Shown here: positions 22,096-29,961 of the stretch, piece by piece
How positions within the stretch are numbered: position 1 is the first letter of the stretch
Layout of the letters: every line of letters begins with the position of its first letter
Assembly: GCA_047601665.1 (NCBI GenBank)
Contig: JASGIT010000001.1
Coordinates: forward strand, 1,922,001 to 1,986,000
DNA from: JASGIT01 sp047601665
Lineage (GTDB): Bacteria > Pseudomonadota > Gammaproteobacteria > Burkholderiales > Burkholderiaceae_C
Direction of reading: 5' to 3'
Length of the DNA: 64,000 nt
The notes under the pieces: model-generated
Seen by the model: the letters and a program-made list of their open reading frames with translations, nothing else
Told to the model about the DNA's origin: nothing
The model's database searches: none
Translations under genes and position numbers: made by a program

Positions 22096-22195
22096 CGTGC
22101 AATTTTTGGCTTATGCGTCGCTGGGTGTGGGTCTTCTTGCAAGCCGCCACCCTGGCCATGCCCGCCACTCGGGCCCTGCGTGGCGGAGAAGTTCG

Positions 22196-23407
22196 ATGAG
22201 CAATAAAGACGTGGTAGACGGATACAGCTGGAAGGCGCTGGCGGGCTCGGCGCTGGGCTATGCGATGGATGGTTTCGACCTGCTGATCCTGGGCTTCATG
22301 CTGCCGATGATTTCCGCCGACCTGCACCTGACGCCTGCGCAGGCGGGCTCGCTGGTGACGTGGACGCTGATCGGCGCCGTGGCGGGCGGCATCGTGTTCG
22401 GCGCGCTCAGCGACCATTTCGGGCGCATCCGCGTGCTGACCTGGACGATCGTGCTGTTCGCGCTGTTCACCGGGCTGTGCGCCTTTGCGCGGGGGTACTG
22501 GGACTTGCTGGCCTACCGCACGATCGCCGGCATCGGCCTGGGCGGCGAGTTCGGGATCGGCATGGCGCTGGCCGCCGAGGCCTGGCCCGCGAAGCACCGC
22601 GCCCGCGTGTCGTCCTACGTGGCGCTGGGCTGGCAGACGGGCGTGCTGGCGGCGGCCTTGCTGACGCCGCTGCTGCTGCCGGCGATCGGCTGGCGGGGCA
22701 TGTTCCTGGTGGGCGTGCTGCCCGCGCTGGTGGCCTGGGTCATCCGCAACAAGCTGCACGAGCCCGAGGTGTTCGTGCGCAGCACGGCCAGGAAGGCGCC
22801 CAAGGCCCAGGCCTTCAAGCTGCTGGTGAAGGACAAGGCCACGGCCAAGATCAGCGCCGGCATCGTGGTGCTGACCTCGGTGCAGAACTTCGGCTACTAC
22901 GGGATCATGATCTGGATGCCGGGCTTCCTGGCCAAGCAGCTCGGCTTCAACCTGACCAAGTCCGCCCTGTGGACCGCGGTGACCATCGTCGGGATGATGG
23001 CCGGCATTTTCGTCTTCGGGCAACTGGCGGACCGGATCGGCCGCAAGCCCAGCTTCCTGCTCTTCCAGGCGGGGGCGGTGGCCATGGTGCTGGTCTATTC
23101 GCAGCTGCACGACCCGGTGCAGATGCTGTGGGCCGGCGCGGCGCTGGGCATGTTCGTCAACGGAATGCTCGGCGGCTACGGCGCGCTGATGTCCGAGGCC
23201 TACCCGACCGAGGCACGCGCCACCGCGCAGAACGTGCTGTTCAACATCGGGCGCGGCGTGGGGGGCTTTGGCCCGGTGGTGGTGGGGGCCCTGGTGACGG
23301 CCTACTCGTTCCAGGTGGCCATTGCCCTGCTGGCGGCGATCTACGTGCTCGACATGCTGGCCACGCTGTTCCTCATCCCCGAGCTCAAGGGGCAGGAACT
23401 GGCGTGA
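22196..23407 (+). CDS. MFS metabolite:H+ symporter
   Basis: A 403-aa transporter with 12 probable spans. Span 1 has YAMDGFDLLILGFMLPMI, typical of the aromatic-acid and sialate/metabolite H+ symporter families; the loop motifs GALSDHFGRIR and GQLADRIGRKPSF are present after spans 2 and 8. The ATG at 22196 was chosen because GGAGAAG lies just upstream; the open frame reaches back into the tRNA terminator. It stands alone, so it is an importer of an unknown organic acid. Confidence 0.85.
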   Translation: MSNKDVVDGYSWKALAGSALGYAMDGFDLLILGFMLPMISADLHLTPAQAGSLVTWTLIGAVAGGIVFGALSDHFGRIRVLTWTIVLFALFTGLCAFARGYWDLLAYRTIAGIGLGGEFGIGMALAAEAWPAKHRARVSSYVALGWQTGVLAAALLTPLLLPAIGWRGMFLVGVLPALVAWVIRNKLHEPEVFVRSTARKAPKAQAFKLLVKDKATAKISAGIVVLTSVQNFGYYGIMIWMPGFLAKQLGFNLTKSALWTAVTIVGMMAGIFVFGQLADRIGRKPSFLLFQAGAVAMVLVYSQLHDPVQMLWAGAALGMFVNGMLGGYGALMSEAYPTEARATAQNVLFNIGRGVGGFGPVVVGALVTAYSFQVAIALLAAIYVLDMLATLFLIPELKGQELA

Positions 23408-23427
23408 CCTGCGCGCTGCAATTGCTA

Positions 23428-23475
23428 TTTAGTTGATAGCTGCCAGCGCTTGCTGCATAAGCGCTGGATGCCGAT
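23428..23475. repeat. Palindromic repeat copy, convergent gap
   Basis: CCAGCGCTT (23443-23451) and AAGCGCTGG (23459-23467) with a 7-base loop, preceded by TGATAGCTG. It lies between the convergent MFS and VOC genes and may act as a hairpin terminator for both. Confidence 0.85.
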
Positions 23476-23486
23476 TTGGCTTGAAG

Positions 23487-23912
23487 TCAGGTGGCGTAGA
23501 CCTGATCGAGCGAGCGGAACCCTTTCACCTCGATGGGGTTGCCGCTCGGGTCGTGGAAGAACATGGTCCACTGCTCGCCGGGCTGGCCCTCGAAGCGCAC
23601 CTGCGGCTCCAGCACGAAGGCCGTTCCCGCCGCGCGCAGGCGCTCGGCCAGGGCCTGCCAGTCGGGCAGTTCGAGAATCAGACCCAGGTGCGGCATGGGC
23701 ACCAAGTGGTCGCCCACGTGGCCGGTGCGCGTGCTGGCGAAGGGCTGTCCCAGGTGCAGCGAAATCTGGTGGCCGAAGAAGTCGAAGTCCACCCAGGTGG
23801 CGGTGCTGCGGCCTTCCGCGCAGCCGAGCACGCCGCCGTAGAAGCGGCGCGCCTCGTCCAGATCGGTCACGTGGTAGGCGAGGTGAAAGAGGCTGCGGGG
23901 GCGGGTGGTCAT
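23487..23912 (-). CDS. VOC/glyoxalase-family protein
   Basis: A 141-aa single VOC domain (LFHLAYHVTDLDEARRFYGGVLGC at the start, WTMFFHDPSGNPIEVKGFRS at the end), matching the glyoxalase/extradiol dioxygenase-like fold with metal ligands expected at the His of AYHV and the Glu of IEVK. Its ATG at 23912 overlaps the stop of the GST gene (ATGA), so they are co-translated. A glutathione-linked detoxification role is plausible but not shown; an in-frame extension upstream runs inside the GST gene and is rejected. Confidence 0.85.
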   Translation of the reverse strand: MTTRPRSLFHLAYHVTDLDEARRFYGGVLGCAEGRSTATWVDFDFFGHQISLHLGQPFASTRTGHVGDHLVPMPHLGLILELPDWQALAERLRAAGTAFVLEPQVRFEGQPGEQWTMFFHDPSGNPIEVKGFRSLDQVYAT

Positions 23913-24553
23913 GGCTTGATTTTGCTGAGCATCAGCGCCGTATTGTCCTTGCGGTCGGCGTTCACGCGCTGCACGTGGGGGCGGGCGTTGACCAGGGCCA
24001 GGTAGTCGCGCACGGGCAGGTGGGCCAGCATGTCCTGGCCGTAGATGATCTTGGTGGCCCCGCTGATCACGGGCAGGTGCACCAGCGCCGCGCAGTCGGC
24101 CAGCGTGAACGTGTCGCCCGCGATGTAGGGCGCGAAACGCACCAGCTTGCCGAAGGCGGCGATGTTCTTTTCGAGCTGGCCGCGCACGAGTTCCTTGAAC
24201 TTGTCGCTGAGCTTGCCGCCGAAATAGGCCTCGGCATACAGCTGGCGCGCCACCAGTTCCAGGTGCAGTTCGAGGAAGTGCGTCAGCTCGCGCACCTTGG
24301 CCGCGCCGAACGGGTCGGCGGGCACCAGGGCGGGCGTAGGGTAGGCGGCTTCGATGTAGTCGGCGATCACGGCGGATTCGCACAGCGGGCCGTGCTCGGT
24401 CAGCAGGTAGGGCACCTTGCCCAGCGGCGATGCGGCGGGGTCCACCTGGCCGACCCAGACCAGCTTGTCCTCGAACGGCACGCCCTTTTCGAGCAGCATG
24501 AGTTTGACCTTGTTGTGGTAATTGCTGGCCGCGAAGCCGCAGAGCGTGAGCAT
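23909..24553 (-). CDS. Glutathione S-transferase
   Basis: A 214-aa protein with a thioredoxin-like N-terminal domain (TLCGFAASNYHNKVKLMLLEKGVPFE, then GKVPYLLTEHGPLCESAVIADYIE with the cis-Pro VPYL and the ES motif that binds the gamma-glutamyl group). An all-helical C-terminal domain follows (DTFTLADCAALVHLPVI, carrying the N-capping box). GGAGACACCCC precedes the ATG at 24553. First gene of a two-gene unit with the VOC protein. The leader carries a palindrome around a -10-like TAGAAT. Confidence 0.9.
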   Translation of the reverse strand: MLTLCGFAASNYHNKVKLMLLEKGVPFEDKLVWVGQVDPAASPLGKVPYLLTEHGPLCESAVIADYIEAAYPTPALVPADPFGAAKVRELTHFLELHLELVARQLYAEAYFGGKLSDKFKELVRGQLEKNIAAFGKLVRFAPYIAGDTFTLADCAALVHLPVISGATKIIYGQDMLAHLPVRDYLALVNARPHVQRVNADRKDNTALMLSKIKP

Positions 24554-24571
24554 GGGGTGTCTCCTGAAAAA

Positions 24572-24591
24572 ACCGGATTCTAGGATCCGGT
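24572..24591 (-). promoter_or_regulatory. Palindrome in the GST promoter/leader
   Basis: ACCGGAT and ATCCGGT arms (24572-24578 and 24585-24591). Read on the minus strand, the loop holds TAGAAT-like bases and the right arm is followed by TTTTT, just before the GST Shine-Dalgarno. It is either an operator over the -10 or a small attenuator. Confidence 0.4.
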
Positions 24592-24688
24592 CGCGCCGAG
24601 GACTGTATTCAGGAAGCCACCGGGGCACAAACCGGGCGAATGCGGGTAAGCTGATTTCATCGACACCAACCACACGCACGGAGCGGCC

Positions 24689-25333
24689 ATGGCAGACAAC
24701 AACGCCTTCAACTTCAGCAAACTCATTCCCGGTTTTGACTTCTTGCAGAACCTGTCCAAAGGCGCGGGCGGCACGCCCATGCAGCGCATGGCAAGCTGGG
24801 TGGCCCCCACCATGAACGTGGAGGAGCTGGACAAGCGCATCGACGAGTTGAAGGCCGTGAAGTTCTGGCTCGACCAGAACTCGCGCGCGCTGTCGGCGAC
24901 CATCCAGGCGCTGGAAGTGCAGAAGATGACCCTGGCTACGCTCCAGGGCATGAACCTGAACATGGTCGATTTGACCAAGGCGTTCCAGTTCCCGCGCGCC
25001 GCATCGGCGGACAAGGCCGAGGCCCCCCCGCCGGCGCCCGCCCCTGCACCGGTGCCCGCGCCCGCGCCCGCCCCGGAAGCCGCCGCGCCCGAGGCCAAGG
25101 ACGACGGCAGTGCCGCCGCCCCGCAGCAGGGTCTGGTGGACGCCATGCAGTGGTGGGGTTCGCTGACCAACCAGTTCCAGCAGATCGCCGCCACCGCCAT
25201 GCAGGACGTGGTGCGCCAGACCAGCACGGCGCGCAAGGCGGCCGCCAAGGCCCCGGCCAGGAAGGCGGCGGCGAAAAAGGCGCCCGCCAAGAAAGCCGCC
25301 GCGAAGAAGGCTCCCGCGCGCAAGCGTGCCTGA
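24689..25333 (+). CDS. PhaM-like PHA granule-associated regulatory protein
   Basis: A 214-aa protein. Its N-terminal part (about residues 1-95) matches the PhaM/phasin pattern, with FLQNLSKG and the amphipathic VEELDKRIDELKAVKFWL...TIQALEVQKMTLATLQGM helices. An Ala/Pro-rich linker (about 108-135) follows, and then a lysine-alanine-rich histone H1-like tail (about 178-214, repeats of AAAKKAPAKK). In Ralstonia eutropha PhaM activates PHB synthase and ties granules to the nucleoid through such a tail. Stand-alone gene; the fit to the family is by pattern, and I could not run a search. Confidence 0.78.
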   Translation: MADNNAFNFSKLIPGFDFLQNLSKGAGGTPMQRMASWVAPTMNVEELDKRIDELKAVKFWLDQNSRALSATIQALEVQKMTLATLQGMNLNMVDLTKAFQFPRAASADKAEAPPPAPAPAPVPAPAPAPEAAAPEAKDDGSAAAPQQGLVDAMQWWGSLTNQFQQIAATAMQDVVRQTSTARKAAAKAPARKAAAKKAPAKKAAAKKAPARKRA

Positions 25334-25342
25334 TTGCCGCCC

Positions 25343-26560
25343 ATGGCCCTCTTTCCCACCGGGCACGCCACCCATCCGCAGTGGCGCATGGCCGCCGCGC
25401 TGGTGCTGGCCCAGTTGCAGGCGCAAATGGCGCTGCCCGGCTATGCGCAGGCGCCCCGGCTGGGCCTGCTCTACATCACCGACCATTACGCGGCGGATGC
25501 CCAGGCGCTGCTGGCCTTTCTGGCCGACGAACTGCCCGGCGTGACGGATTGGAGCGGCACCGTGGGCGTGGGCGTGGCGGCCAACAACGCCGAATACTTC
25601 GACGAGCCCGCGCTCAGCGTGATGCTGCTGGATCTGCCGCCCGCGCAATACCGCGTGTTTTCGGGCGTGGCCCCGCTGCCGCATTCCGCCAACGGGGGCT
25701 TTGCCGCGCACACCGCGCTCATCCATGCCGACGGCCACACCACCGAGCTGGCCGAACTGATCGGTGAAATGGCCTCGCGCACGGCCACGGGCTACCTGTT
25801 TGGCGGCCTGTCCGCCAGCCGGGGCGCGCAGGTGCAGTTCGCGTTGCAGAACGGGCTGGGCGGCGTGCTGGATGGCGGCCTGTCGGGCGTGGCGTTCGGC
25901 AAGCAGGTGGGCGTGCTCTCGCGTGTCACCCAGGGCTGCCAGCCGGTGGGCGGAACGGCCGCCATCACCGCGGCGCAGGGCAACGTCGTGCTGGCGCTGG
26001 ACGGTGAGCCGGCGCTCGACCGGCTGCTCGCCACGCTGGGCGTTTCACTGGAGGGCGACGTGCAGGCCGCGCTGCGCAGCGTGCGCTCCACGCTGGCGGG
26101 CCTGTCGGACGCGGGCTTCAGCGACGGCCCGCGCCGCACCGGCCACTTCGGCGCCGACGTGCGCGTGCGCCACATCGTGGGGCTGGACGGCGCGCGGCGC
26201 GGCGTGGCCGTGGCCGATGCCGTGGAGCCCGGTATGCGCCTGGCCTTCTGCCAGCGCAACGTGGCGGCGGCGCGGGCCGACCTCATGCGCATCTGCGCCG
26301 AAATCCGCGAAGAACTCGCGCCCGCCGAAGCGCTGGCGGGCGTGCCGGTGGCGGAGATGGAAGAAGCCCGCGCCATCCGCGGCGCCATCTACGTGAGTTG
26401 CTCGGGGCGTGGCGGCCCGCACTTTGGCGGCCCGAGCGCGGAACTGCACATCGTGCGCCACGCGCTGGGCGACGTGCCGCTCACCGGCTTCTTCGCGGGC
26501 GGCGAGATCGCGCACCACCATCTGTACGGCTATACGGGTGTGCTGACGGTGTTTACATAA
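25343..26560 (+). CDS. FIST N/C domain signal-sensing protein
   Basis: A 405-aa soluble protein with a FIST_N domain (about residues 30-240, including GLLYITDHYAADAQALLAFLADELPGV and GGTAAITAAQGNVVLALDG) and a C-terminal FIST_C domain (about 255-400, ending GGPHFGGPSAELHIVRHALGDVPLTGFFAGGEIA). The FIST module is thought to bind small ligands such as amino acids, and this one has no fused output domain. It begins 9 bp after phaM-like; the ATG at 25343 is preferred over an in-frame TTG at 25334. The function is unknown. Confidence 0.82.
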   Translation: MALFPTGHATHPQWRMAAALVLAQLQAQMALPGYAQAPRLGLLYITDHYAADAQALLAFLADELPGVTDWSGTVGVGVAANNAEYFDEPALSVMLLDLPPAQYRVFSGVAPLPHSANGGFAAHTALIHADGHTTELAELIGEMASRTATGYLFGGLSASRGAQVQFALQNGLGGVLDGGLSGVAFGKQVGVLSRVTQGCQPVGGTAAITAAQGNVVLALDGEPALDRLLATLGVSLEGDVQAALRSVRSTLAGLSDAGFSDGPRRTGHFGADVRVRHIVGLDGARRGVAVADAVEPGMRLAFCQRNVAAARADLMRICAEIREELAPAEALAGVPVAEMEEARAIRGAIYVSCSGRGGPHFGGPSAELHIVRHALGDVPLTGFFAGGEIAHHHLYGYTGVLTVFT

Positions 26561-26562
26561 AA

Positions 26563-26615
26563 AATAGCTACCAGCGCTTATGGGGCAAGCGCTGGCAGCT
26601 ATCAAATCAGTAGCT
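26563..26615. repeat. Palindromic repeat copy, near-perfect
   Basis: ATAGCTACCAGCGCTT (26564-26579) and AAGCGCTGGCAGCTAT (26587-26602) with a 7-base loop; 15 of 16 bases pair. It fills the gap between the convergent FIST and YXWGXW genes. Confidence 0.9.
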
Positions 26616-26617
26616 TT

Positions 26618-27022
26618 TTACTGGCGGTACGGGTTGTTGGGCTGGCGGTCGTAGCGGTTGGGCACGCCGTCGCCGTCTCTGTCCCAGCCGCCGCGGCGCA
26701 TCTCCCAGCGGCCGCCGCGGTCCACCCAGACGGGCTGGCGGTAGACGTAGCCGGGCCGGGCGCGCACCCAGTAGCCGGGCACCCAGGCGTGGCGGCCGTG
26801 GCGCCATTCCCAGTGGCCCTGCACCCAGACCTGGCCCCGGCGCGGCGGGGGCACCATTTCGCGGCGCGGCGGGGGCGGCGGGCCGTACTGCACCGGCACG
26901 GCCACCACGGGGGCGGGCGTGCCCGCCTGCACGTAGACCGAGGTCTGCGCCTGCGCGGCGGTGAACGTGCCCAGCGACGCGAGGGCGAGCGTGGCGCTGA
27001 GGTAGAGAATGCGTCGTGTCAT
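26618..27022 (-). CDS. Secreted YXWGXW-type repeat protein
   Basis: A 134-aa exported protein with signal peptide MTRRILYLSATLALASLGTF...AQA (about residues 1-25), a proline-rich stretch (PPPPPRR near 48-53), and tandem short aromatic repeats of the kind WVQGHWEWR, WVPGYWVRA, YVYRQPVW (about 64-100), which define the YXWGXW family. It ends in DRDGDGVPNRYD, a calcium-binding (thrombospondin type 3-like) loop. The role in the envelope is unknown. Confidence 0.8.
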   Translation of the reverse strand: MTRRILYLSATLALASLGTFTAAQAQTSVYVQAGTPAPVVAVPVQYGPPPPPRREMVPPPRRGQVWVQGHWEWRHGRHAWVPGYWVRARPGYVYRQPVWVDRGGRWEMRRGGWDRDGDGVPNRYDRQPNNPYRQ

Positions 27023-27144
27023 GTGTCTGCTCCTGAGAAGATTCCTTGGAAAGGTCTGCGCGACCTTGCGGAACCGGAGCCTTGATCATCGCCAGCTTGT
27101 GTCAACCGTCTGTAGGCCATGGGCTAAGTGGTGTGTGCGAATGC

Positions 27145-27876
27145 TCACCGCCGCATGGCGGTGAAAGCCTCCAGCTCCCAGCTGCGCATGGCCAGCAGCA
27201 GGGTGTAGCCCTCGCGCTCCTTGTCGGGCAGGCGCTGGTCGGTCAGGTGCTGCTGGGCGAAGTCCTGCGCCACGCGCTGCAGGCGCTCCACGAAGGCCGG
27301 GGCCAGGGCGCGGCTGATGGAGCCGTGCACCAGCATCAGCCCCTCGCCCGCCTGGTCGAAGCCGCCGGCGTAGTAGTCGAGCAGCGCGTGCTCGCGGAAG
27401 TACTGCATCACCGGCCCGTGCGGCCGCCAGCGGAAGGTCTTGGCGAGCTTGAGCCGGTAGCGGTTCAGCGGGCGCAGCTCGATGATGCCGATGCGGTCGA
27501 GCTGCGCAAGGCACTGCACGCCCTCGGCCTCGGTCAGCCGGTAGGTGGCGAGCACCTGCTCCAGCGTCCACTGGCTCAGCACACAGATCGCCATCAGCAG
27601 CAGCTTCTTGTCGGCCACCACGGCGTGCTCCTGCTGCTGCGTCAGCTCGCGCACCAGCGGCTGGCTGTCGGCTACCTTGCGCGCCAGGTCGGCGAAGTCC
27701 AGCCGCAGCGCGCGGCAGATGGCGTCGATGCGCGATAGCGGCATCTCGCCCCTGGCCAACATGCGCTTGACGCTGGATTCGGCCATGCCCAGGACCTGGG
27801 CCAGGTCGGCATAGGTCATCTGCGCGGCCTTGAGTTCCTGCTTCAGGGCCTGGATGAGATCGGCGGTGGTGCTCAT
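27145..27876 (-). CDS. XRE-family helix-turn-helix regulator with large C-terminal domain
   Basis: A 243-aa protein. An HTH_XRE domain lies at about residues 5-60 (LKAAQMTYADLAQVLGMAESSVKRMLARGEMPLSRIDAICRAL). The remaining 180 residues are helical with no motif I recognise (SQWTLEQVLATYRLTEAEGVQCLAQLDRIGIIELRP may be a second winged helix). The ATG at 27876 is used, while the open frame runs upstream into the promoter. Divergent from the MFS-PlsC gene, which it may control. Confidence 0.8.
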   Translation of the reverse strand: MSTTADLIQALKQELKAAQMTYADLAQVLGMAESSVKRMLARGEMPLSRIDAICRALRLDFADLARKVADSQPLVRELTQQQEHAVVADKKLLLMAICVLSQWTLEQVLATYRLTEAEGVQCLAQLDRIGIIELRPLNRYRLKLAKTFRWRPHGPVMQYFREHALLDYYAGGFDQAGEGLMLVHGSISRALAPAFVERLQRVAQDFAQQHLTDQRLPDKEREGYTLLLAMRSWELEAFTAMRR

Positions 27877-27883
27877 GGGTGCC

Positions 27884-27895
27884 GTATTTTGATAC
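27884..27895. promoter_or_regulatory. Short inverted repeat next to the XRE start
   Basis: GTATTTTGATAC, with arms GTAT and ATAC, 7 bp upstream of the XRE start codon in the shared region with the divergent MFS-PlsC gene. A possible autoregulatory site for the XRE protein; weak on its own. Confidence 0.35.
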
Positions 27896-27992
27896 TTCGG
27901 GTGCCGCGGCGGTGGGCGCGGTGCAATTCCACGGTGGATGGCCGGAGCGTCGGGCACACTCGCGGCTGTTGCATTGGAGAAGATTCGCCCAA

Positions 27993-29903
27993 ATGAGCCA
28001 GGGACCCGACCACCCCAACCAGTTCGCGCTGCTCGGCCAGCGCCGCTTTGCCCCGTTCTTCTGGACGCAGTTCGCCGGCGCGGCCAACGACAACCTGTTC
28101 AAGTTCGCCTTCACGGTGATGGTGACCTACCAGTTGCAGATCGCGTGGCTGCCGCCGTCGCTCGCGGGGCTGGTGATCGCGGCGCTGTTCATCCTGCCGT
28201 TCCTGCTGTTTTCCGCCACGGCGGGGCAGGCGACGGACAAGTACGACAAGACGCGCGTGATCCGCTTCGTGAAGAACCTGGAGATCGCCATCATGGCCGT
28301 GGCGGCCTATGGCTTCTGGGTGGCCAGCGTGCCCGCGCTGCTGGCCTGCGTGTTCCTGATGGGCGTGCACTCCACCATCTTCGGCCCCGTCAAGTTCGCC
28401 TACCTGCCGCAGCACCTGAACGACCGCGAACTCACGGGCGGCAACGGCATGGTGGAGATGGGCACCTTCGTCGCCATCCTGCTCGGGCAGGTGGCGGGCG
28501 GGCTGCTGGTGGCCATTCCGCAGGTGGGGCCGCACTACGTGGCGGCGGCGTGCATCGCGCTGGCGCTGGTGGGGCGCGCCACGGCGCAGGCGGTGCCCGC
28601 ATCGCCCTCGACCGATCCGCAGCTCGTCATCAACTGGAACCCGGTCACCGAGACCTGGCGCAACCTCAGGCTCGCGCACGGGAACATCGTCGTGTTTCGC
28701 TCGCTGCTGGGCATTTCGTGGATGTGGTTCTTCGGCGCGGTGTTCCTGAGCCTGTTCCCCGCGTTCGCCAAGGAGGTGCTGCACGGCAACGAGCAGGTCG
28801 CGTCGCTGCTGCTGGTGGTGTTCTCGGTGGGTATCGGGGCGGGCTCGCTGCTGTGCGAGGTGCTGTCCAAGCGGCAGGTCGAGATCGGCCTGGTGCCGCT
28901 GGGCGCCATCGGCATGAGCGTGTTCGCCATCGACCTGTATTTCGCCGCGCGCGGCCTGCCGCCCTCGGCGGAGTTGAATGCGGCGGGCTTCGTCGCCCAG
29001 GCGCGGCACTGGCGCGTGATGGCCGACCTGGCGCTGCTCTCGCTGTTCGCGGGGCTGTACAGCGTGCCCATGTACGCGCTGATCCAGCTGCGCTCGCTGC
29101 CCAGCCACCGCGCGCGCATCATCGCGGCCAACAACATTTTGAACGCGCTGTTCATGATCGCCAGTTCGCTCATCGTGGGCGTGCTGCTCAAGGCGGGCCT
29201 GAGCATTCCGCAGGTGTTTCTGGCGATCGGGCTGCTCAACGCCGTGGTGGCGGGCTACATCTTCCTGCTGGTGCCCGAATACCTGCTGCGCTTCGTCGCC
29301 TGGGTGCTGTCGCGCTGCGTGTACCGCTTCCGCATCCGGGGCGACGAGCACATTCCCGCCACGGGCGCGGCCATCCTCGCGTGCAACCACGTGAGCTTCG
29401 TCGATGCCGTGCTGCTCATGGCCGCCAGTCCGCGCCCCATCTGCTTCCTGATGGACCACCGCATCTTCCGCCTGCCGGTGCTGGGCCGGCTGTTCCGGCT
29501 GGCCAAGGCCATCCCCATCGCGCCGCAGAAGGAAGACCCGCGCGCCTACGAGGCGGCCTTCGAGCGCGCCGCCCAGGTGCTGCGGGACGGCGACCTGCTC
29601 GCCATCTTCCCCGAGGGCGGCATCACCCGCGACGGGCAGTTGCAGCCGTTCAAGGGCGGAATCGTGAAGATCATCGACCGCGCCCAGGCCGACGGCGTGC
29701 AGGCGCCCGTGGTGCCGATGGCGCTGACCAATCTCTGGGGCTCGTACTTCAGCCGCATCGAGGAGGGCGGGGCGATGGTGCGGCCCTTCCGGCGCGGCAT
29801 CTTCAACCGCGTGGGGCTGAACGTGGGTGCACCCATGGAGATGGCGCAGGTGACGCCCGAAGGGGTGCGCGAGCGGGTGGCGGGGTTGTTGGCGCTGGGG
29901 TGA
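27993..29903 (+). CDS. LplT-like MFS transporter fused to PlsC-type acyltransferase
   Basis: A 636-aa fusion. Residues 1-430 form a 12-span MFS module like the lysophospholipid flippase LplT (WTQFAGAANDNLFKFAF, HSTIFGPVKFAYLPQHL). Residues 440-636 are a PlsC/1-acylglycerol-3-phosphate acyltransferase domain with the catalytic HX4D (NHVSFVD, His466 and Asp471) and the FPEGGITRDG substrate motif. The AMP-dependent acyl-ACP synthetase domain found in longer Aas fusions is absent. GGAGAAG precedes the ATG at 27993. Likely moves and re-acylates lysophospholipids at the inner membrane; the acyl donor is unknown. Confidence 0.87.
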   Translation: MSQGPDHPNQFALLGQRRFAPFFWTQFAGAANDNLFKFAFTVMVTYQLQIAWLPPSLAGLVIAALFILPFLLFSATAGQATDKYDKTRVIRFVKNLEIAIMAVAAYGFWVASVPALLACVFLMGVHSTIFGPVKFAYLPQHLNDRELTGGNGMVEMGTFVAILLGQVAGGLLVAIPQVGPHYVAAACIALALVGRATAQAVPASPSTDPQLVINWNPVTETWRNLRLAHGNIVVFRSLLGISWMWFFGAVFLSLFPAFAKEVLHGNEQVASLLLVVFSVGIGAGSLLCEVLSKRQVEIGLVPLGAIGMSVFAIDLYFAARGLPPSAELNAAGFVAQARHWRVMADLALLSLFAGLYSVPMYALIQLRSLPSHRARIIAANNILNALFMIASSLIVGVLLKAGLSIPQVFLAIGLLNAVVAGYIFLLVPEYLLRFVAWVLSRCVYRFRIRGDEHIPATGAAILACNHVSFVDAVLLMAASPRPICFLMDHRIFRLPVLGRLFRLAKAIPIAPQKEDPRAYEAAFERAAQVLRDGDLLAIFPEGGITRDGQLQPFKGGIVKIIDRAQADGVQAPVVPMALTNLWGSYFSRIEEGGAMVRPFRRGIFNRVGLNVGAPMEMAQVTPEGVRERVAGLLALG

Positions 29904-29961
29904 GGGAACGGGGCCCAGTCTGCAAAAATGCCGGCCTCGCAAGTCCTCTCTACCCCATCCC

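Noticed and set aside
23913..24383. An in-frame N-terminal extension of the VOC gene at 23487-23912
   Set aside because: It overlaps the GST gene completely in another frame; the ATGA junction at 23909-23912 gives a normal start.
25020..25100. GC-rich tandem repeats (CCCGCGCCCGC-like) taken at first for a DNA repeat
   Set aside because: They encode the Ala/Pro linker of the PhaM-like protein and keep the reading frame.
27023..27144. A short gene in the gap between the YXWGXW and XRE genes
   Set aside because: No frame with a start, ribosome site and plausible composition; only leader of the YXWGXW gene and tail of the XRE gene.
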